Part shown: positions 7,121 through 9,693 of the stretch, piece by piece
Layout: each line of letters opens with the position of its first letter
How positions within the stretch are numbered: position 1 is the stretch's first letter
Source: an uncultured Paracoccus sp.
GTDB taxonomy: Bacteria; Pseudomonadota; Alphaproteobacteria; Rhodobacterales; Rhodobacteraceae
Length of the DNA stretch: 9,693 nucleotides
Assembly (NCBI GenBank): GCA_937859005.1
Contig: CALLYR010000407.1
Location: 1 to 9,693 of the forward strand
Direction of reading: 5' to 3'
Program-made: the position numbers and the translations under genes
The notes under the pieces: model-generated
Told to the model about the DNA's origin: nothing
What the model saw: only the letters and a program-made list of their open reading frames with translations
Database searches by the model: none

Positions 7121-7455
7121 CGGCCCTGGAAAGAGGGCTGGGCCGCCAGGGCGCGGAACCGGACTCTGCTGGCGGCCCGCTGCTTCGGCCGTGCCTTCTG
7201 GAAGCTCTGGACCAGTCATTCATGCCCGACGCCGGACCGGCGTCGGGACAGGTTGCAATCCGCGGCCCTGGGAAAGCGCATCGCCTCAAGAGACACCGGC
7301 CCCCAGACTGCCGGGATCCACACCTGCATTGTACCCATGCACTGCTTCTCGGCCTGGGGCCAGGCCGAGACCATCCCTGTCTCTTGAGCCCGAGGGGGAA
7401 GGGGAGATCCCGGCTTCAGCCCGATCCTTGCAAATGCCACATCGTTTATGGATGC
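7121..7455. other. Non-coding stretch downstream of the glycosidase gene
   Basis: These 335 bases lie between the IS3 relic and the glycosidase terminator. The part up to about 7170 may still belong to the IS3 relic. Apart from the palindrome at 7225-7247 I see no gene. The long + strand frame crossing here is a shadow of the minus-strand gene. Confidence 0.45.
7225..7247. repeat. Perfect 11-bp palindrome with one central base
   Basis: CCCGACGCCGG, then A, then CCGGCGTCGGG. As RNA it forms a 10-bp GC stem with a GAC loop on either strand. No T run follows, so it may be a factor-dependent terminator, a protein site, or debris of a mobile-element end next to the IS3 relic. It lies about 240 bases downstream of the glycosidase stop. 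Confidence 0.6.
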
Positions 7456-7476
7456 GCCCGGGCGCAACGCCCGAGC
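7456..7476 (-). terminator. Hairpin just after the glycosidase gene
   Basis: On the minus strand a 9-bp stem GCUCGGGCG/CGCCCGGGC (one U-G wobble) closes a UUG loop, starting 12 bases after the stop codon at 7489. The position fits a transcription terminator. The following bases (GCATCCATAAACG) lack a T run, so termination may be only partial or Rho-assisted. Confidence 0.55.
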
Positions 7477-7488
7477 GGGCAAGAACGA

Positions 7489-8946
7489 TCAGAGCAGGAA
7501 GTCCGCTGCATCCAGATGATGCACACCGTTCAGGACGATGTTGACCTCGTATTCCTTGTCGCTGTCGACGTTGGCCTGGACATAGGTCTTCTTGTTGGCC
7601 TGATCGATATAGACGCCCAGGTCGCGGGCATCGTTCAGCCAGTTCGACCCGATGAACCGGAAGGACTGGTCACCCGAGCGGCCGACATGCGCGTCGATGC
7701 CGCGCAGGTCGATGAGATCGCCGTCCTGCCAGTCCTTGATGGAATCCCAAGGACCGGTTTCCCGGAACACGAACCTGTCCTGGCCGGCGCCGCCGATGAA
7801 GACATCGTCACCGCCATTGCCGCGCAGCACGTCATTGCCGTTGCCGCCCTGAAGCACGTCATTGCCGCTGGTGCCCTGGATGGTTTTTCCCGCAACGGGG
7901 CCGGTGCTTCCACCTGGGGTCGAGCCACCCGGTGCGGGCGGGGTGGAGCCACCGGGTGCGGGCATGGGGTTTCCACCCGGAGCGGGCAGAAGGATACCCC
8001 CCGGACCGTTGTCCTTGTTCGCCAGATCCCGGAACGCGTGATAGGCCTCCCGCCGGTTGCCGTTGGCGTCCAGCAGGCCGAAGCCCGGCTCGAAGCTGGA
8101 ATCCTGATAGGAGAACCACATGATCGGCCCGGCCCAGGGCGTGTCCTCGGCCAGATCGACGGCGTCCCGCAACATGGCCGCAGCAGTGCCTGGGCTGACG
8201 GTGATGCCGCCGCCGGTCGTCTTGGCGCCGTATTCCGTGATCCAGATCTGCTTGTCCTCGTCGCCGTTGGCGACCATGGCCCCGCGTATGCCGTCCTCCA
8301 TCATCTGCCAGCCGTTCCACGCCTTGTCGTCGCTGGGGAACAGGGGGAAGCTGTAGGGGTGGTATCCGACGGCGTCGAAATAGCCTTTCGCCCCGGCGTC
8401 ATACATGCGGTCGAGATATTCGACCGCGCCCCACATGCCGTTGCCCGTGGACGGGATCGAGGCCAGGCCGCCGGTGATGATCGTGGCGTCGTCGTCAGCC
8501 GCGTGGATCGCGCCATGCGCGAGCTTCAGGATTTTCGTGTAATCCTCGGGAGAGACCCCGTTCATGTTGGGCTCGTTGTAGACCTCCCAGTAGTCGACGA
8601 TGTTGCCGTATCGCTTCGCCGCCTCCGAGGCGAAGCGTCCATAGGCGGCCTGATCCGCCGCCGAGGACAGGGAATCGTCCATCCAGTCCGGCGTGTTGTT
8701 GAGGATCGCCACGATCTCAAGCCCCTTGGCCTCGACGGCGTTGAAGACCTTGTCGACGAGGGTCCAGTTGAACCCGCCTTTCGCATCGGGCTGCACGAGG
8801 GACCAGTGGATGTCGAGGCGGACCCAGTCCACCCCCATGTTCACATAATCCTGCAGCTCGGCCTGCATCTCTGCATCCGATCTGCCCAGCAATTCCCCGA
8901 AAGGAGTCGCAATTCCCAATTGTCCAGGTTTTACCTTGGCTGCCAT
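7489..8946 (-). CDS. RTX-type secreted glycoside hydrolase (GH39/GH-A-like)
   Basis: This gene encodes 485 residues. Residues about 8-315 form a (beta/alpha)8 glycosidase domain: GVDWVRLDIHWSLVQP, ILNNTPDWM, VYNEPN with likely acid/base E125, and WITEYGAKT with likely nucleophile E238. The 113-residue spacing is typical of clan GH-A, and the overall wording is closest to GH39/PslG-like enzymes. A PAPGG-repeat linker (316-357) leads to RTX nonapeptides (358-394: GTSGNDVLQGG, GNGNDVLRGN, GGDDVFIGGAGQDRF). A serralysin-type C-terminal domain follows, ending HHLDAADFLL. The protein has no N-terminal signal peptide, as expected for type I secretion; no ABC exporter is in the window. The likely role is cleavage of an extracellular polysaccharide, by analogy with RTX glycanases of rhizobia. 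ATG 8946 is preceded by AGGGAA about 10 bases upstream; an in-frame TTG at 8970 would add eight residues. It is the only fully intact gene in the IS-rich right third. Confidence 0.88.
   Translation of the reverse strand: MAAKVKPGQLGIATPFGELLGRSDAEMQAELQDYVNMGVDWVRLDIHWSLVQPDAKGGFNWTLVDKVFNAVEAKGLEIVAILNNTPDWMDDSLSSAADQAAYGRFASEAAKRYGNIVDYWEVYNEPNMNGVSPEDYTKILKLAHGAIHAADDDATIITGGLASIPSTGNGMWGAVEYLDRMYDAGAKGYFDAVGYHPYSFPLFPSDDKAWNGWQMMEDGIRGAMVANGDEDKQIWITEYGAKTTGGGITVSPGTAAAMLRDAVDLAEDTPWAGPIMWFSYQDSSFEPGFGLLDANGNRREAYHAFRDLANKDNGPGGILLPAPGGNPMPAPGGSTPPAPGGSTPGGSTGPVAGKTIQGTSGNDVLQGGNGNDVLRGNGGDDVFIGGAGQDRFVFRETGPWDSIKDWQDGDLIDLRGIDAHVGRSGDQSFRFIGSNWLNDARDLGVYIDQANKKTYVQANVDSDKEYEVNIVLNGVHHLDAADFLL
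7903..7986 (-). repeat. In-gene PAPGG tandem repeat linker
   Basis: Three 24-bp units encode PAPGGNPM, PAPGGSTP and PAPGGSTP, followed by a partial GGST, inside the glycosidase gene between the catalytic and RTX domains. Such direct repeats can vary in copy number by slippage and would change only linker length. Confidence 0.75.
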
Positions 8947-9043
8947 GATGGAGCAGTTCCCTATAATCAATATTTATCATCAATCTTGCCGACGGAAGGG
9001 TAATGAATCCGGTCCCCGCGTCAGCACATGGTCAAAATGTGGT

Positions 9044-9059
9044 TGGCAATAATCTGCCA
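9044..9059. promoter_or_regulatory. TGGCA-N6-TGCCA dyad, possible operator
   Basis: A perfect 5-bp inverted repeat with a 6-base AT spacer (16 bp in all) lies about 98 bases upstream of the glycosidase ATG. The size and symmetry suit a dimeric repressor or activator site. No regulator gene for it is in the window. Confidence 0.4.
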
Positions 9060-9113
9060 GGTTATTAACATAATCACGTATGCAATCAGGGGTTGATTAA
9101 AGACTCAGGGAAA

Positions 9114-9131
9114 CAGATTCAATTGATTCTG
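9114..9131. promoter_or_regulatory. 18-bp imperfect palindrome at the IS5-relic boundary
   Basis: CAGATTCAATTGATTCTG is symmetric except at one pair of positions. It sits where the AT-rich control region meets the IS5 relic. It may be an operator, or a trace of an insertion junction. Confidence 0.35.
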
Positions 9132-9693
9132 CTTTCATGCAGGGTGGCTCCACCTGCGACATAATGACCTGCCTCGGGCGATTTTTCCTCATGGTCGGAC
9201 CGGCTCTGACGGGGTGCCCGCCCTGCGACGGCATCGCTGTGCCACGGTTGGACCGGCCCATGCGGGCAACATGGCCGCGGGCAGGGCGCCGGGTTCGGGC
9301 AGGTTGTCGGCCATGACCGGATCGGAGCCGGGATAGTCCGATGTCTGGCCCGGCATGATCCGGGCCCTTCTGGGCAGGCCCAGGCCATTGGCGCGATGAG
9401 GGACCCCGGTCGTCAAGGCAAGCCCGCGAACGCGCGAGCGGCCGAAACCTTGGCGCGGAGTCTTCCTTTTGCGCCCGCTGCCTGATGATGGGCGCGGACC
9501 CCGGCGCCGCCGATCATCTGAAGCGCATCCGGCACGATCGGCATTCGTTCGGGGCATCCATGATCTGCTCCCACAATCCCGCCAGGGTCCAGAGTGGGAA
9601 CTGGCGATAGACGGATGATCACTCGCCGGACTTTTCGGTCAGGTCGCGCCATGGTGAACCGGTGCGACCGATCCGGAAAATGCCATCTACAAC
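9120..9693 (-). pseudogene. Decayed IS5-family transposase, cut by the window edge
   Basis: Read leftwards from the right edge, the fragment begins VVDGIFRIGRTGSPWRDL, then hits an in-frame TGA at 9619-9621 where the family has Trp (GKWSSVYRQF). It continues SSVYRQFPLWTLAGLWEQIM, changes frame to VPDALQMIGGAGVRAHHQAAGAKG, and changes frame again to RQGFGRSR...NGLGLPRRARIMPGQTSDYPGSDPVMADNLPEPG. A last piece, MRKNR, lies near 9190. The first catalytic Asp region (family: MIDSTVVRAHHQ) reads MIGGAGVRAHHQ here, so the DDE Asp is gone. The second (ADRGYD) is not recognisable. One nonsense codon, at least two frameshifts and the lost catalytic residues make it inactive. The IS5 (IS427-like) call is from remembered consensus. 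The remainder lies beyond the window. Confidence 0.8.
9642..9679 (-). repeat. 38-bp perfect inverted repeat, right copy
   Basis: This is the reverse complement of 107-144, inside the IS5 relic (the FRIGRTGSPWRD codons). The two copies lie about 9.5 kb apart in opposite orientation. Confidence 0.8.

Larger units (their letters stand above)
8947..9135 (-). promoter_or_regulatory. AT-rich upstream control region of the glycosidase gene
   Basis: This is the most AT-rich stretch of the window, sharply different from the GC-rich surroundings. It contains TATTTATCATCAAT, TTATTAACATAAT, TTGATTAAAG and ATTCAATTGATT. It presumably contains the promoter, although no single -35/-10 pair stands out. Several dyads lie in it: TGGCA-N6-TGCCA (9044-9059), GTTATTAAC (9061-9069) and the 18-bp palindrome at 9114-9131. 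Control by an AT-binding silencer such as MucR or an H-NS-like protein is possible but is inference. Confidence 0.5.

Noticed and set aside
7903..7986. Direct repeats considered as a CRISPR-like or intergenic repeat array
   Set aside because: The 24-bp units are in frame and encode the PAPGG linker; there are no unique spacers.
7072..9003. 643-codon open frame on the + strand opposite the glycosidase gene
   Set aside because: It is the antisense shadow of a strongly supported gene with intact catalytic and RTX motifs; the + strand translation has no recognisable domain and no ribosome site.
9043..9060. Sigma-54-like -24/-12 element on the minus strand (TGGCAG...TTGC)
   Set aside because: The distance between the GG and GC elements is one base short of the strict sigma-54 spacing; the dyad reading explains it equally well.

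Overview
The window is high-GC DNA, and its protein families and insertion-sequence remnants suggest an alphaproteobacterium, most likely of the Rhodobacteraceae (Paracoccus-like). That placement is inference from codon use, a DUF1236 protein and the type of IS5/IS3 debris; no rRNA or tRNA gene is present to confirm it. No CRISPR array, phage gene, defence system or replication gene was seen.

Layout. Bases 1-144 carry a scrap of an IS5-type transposase. Bases 518-972 hold a DUF1236 exported protein whose signal peptide is one frame away from its mature part. A regulatory block follows (1294-3968): a CTTAAG-N5-TTTAAG box of the PmrA/QseB operator type, a small periplasmic protein (1377-1850), a GC hairpin, then a QseB-like response regulator and a QseC-like sensor kinase that overlap by 4 bp. 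After a poorly explained stretch containing one possible small membrane-protein ORF, a DUF4336 protein (4545-5285, +) converges with an RNase Z-like metallo-beta-lactamase-fold protein (5319-6328, -) that is interrupted by a -1 frameshift in a five-base C run (G run on the + strand).

The right third is remnant DNA around one intact gene. A decayed IS3-family transposase (about 6676-7120, -) precedes a 485-residue GH39/GH-A-type glycoside hydrolase (7489-8946, -). This enzyme has a Pro/Gly repeat linker, RTX calcium-binding repeats and a serralysin-type C-terminus, but no N-terminal signal peptide, so it is probably exported by a type I secretion system encoded elsewhere. Its upstream region is strikingly AT-rich for this window and carries several dyads. 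The window ends in a decayed IS5-family transposase (about 9120-9693, -). Its WRD-coding segment shares a perfect 38-bp inverted repeat with the scrap at the left end.

How the genes work together: the operator-like box, the small periplasmic protein and the two-component pair look like an envelope-sensing module in which the regulator may control the upstream gene. The glycosidase is a separate secreted or polysaccharide-processing function. The two metallo-hydrolase-fold genes have no visible functional link beyond adjacency. I see no convincing wholly new system. The most checkable new points are the operator box, the orphan RTX glycosidase with its AT-rich control region, the 38-bp inverted repeat near both edges, and the two -1 frameshifts.
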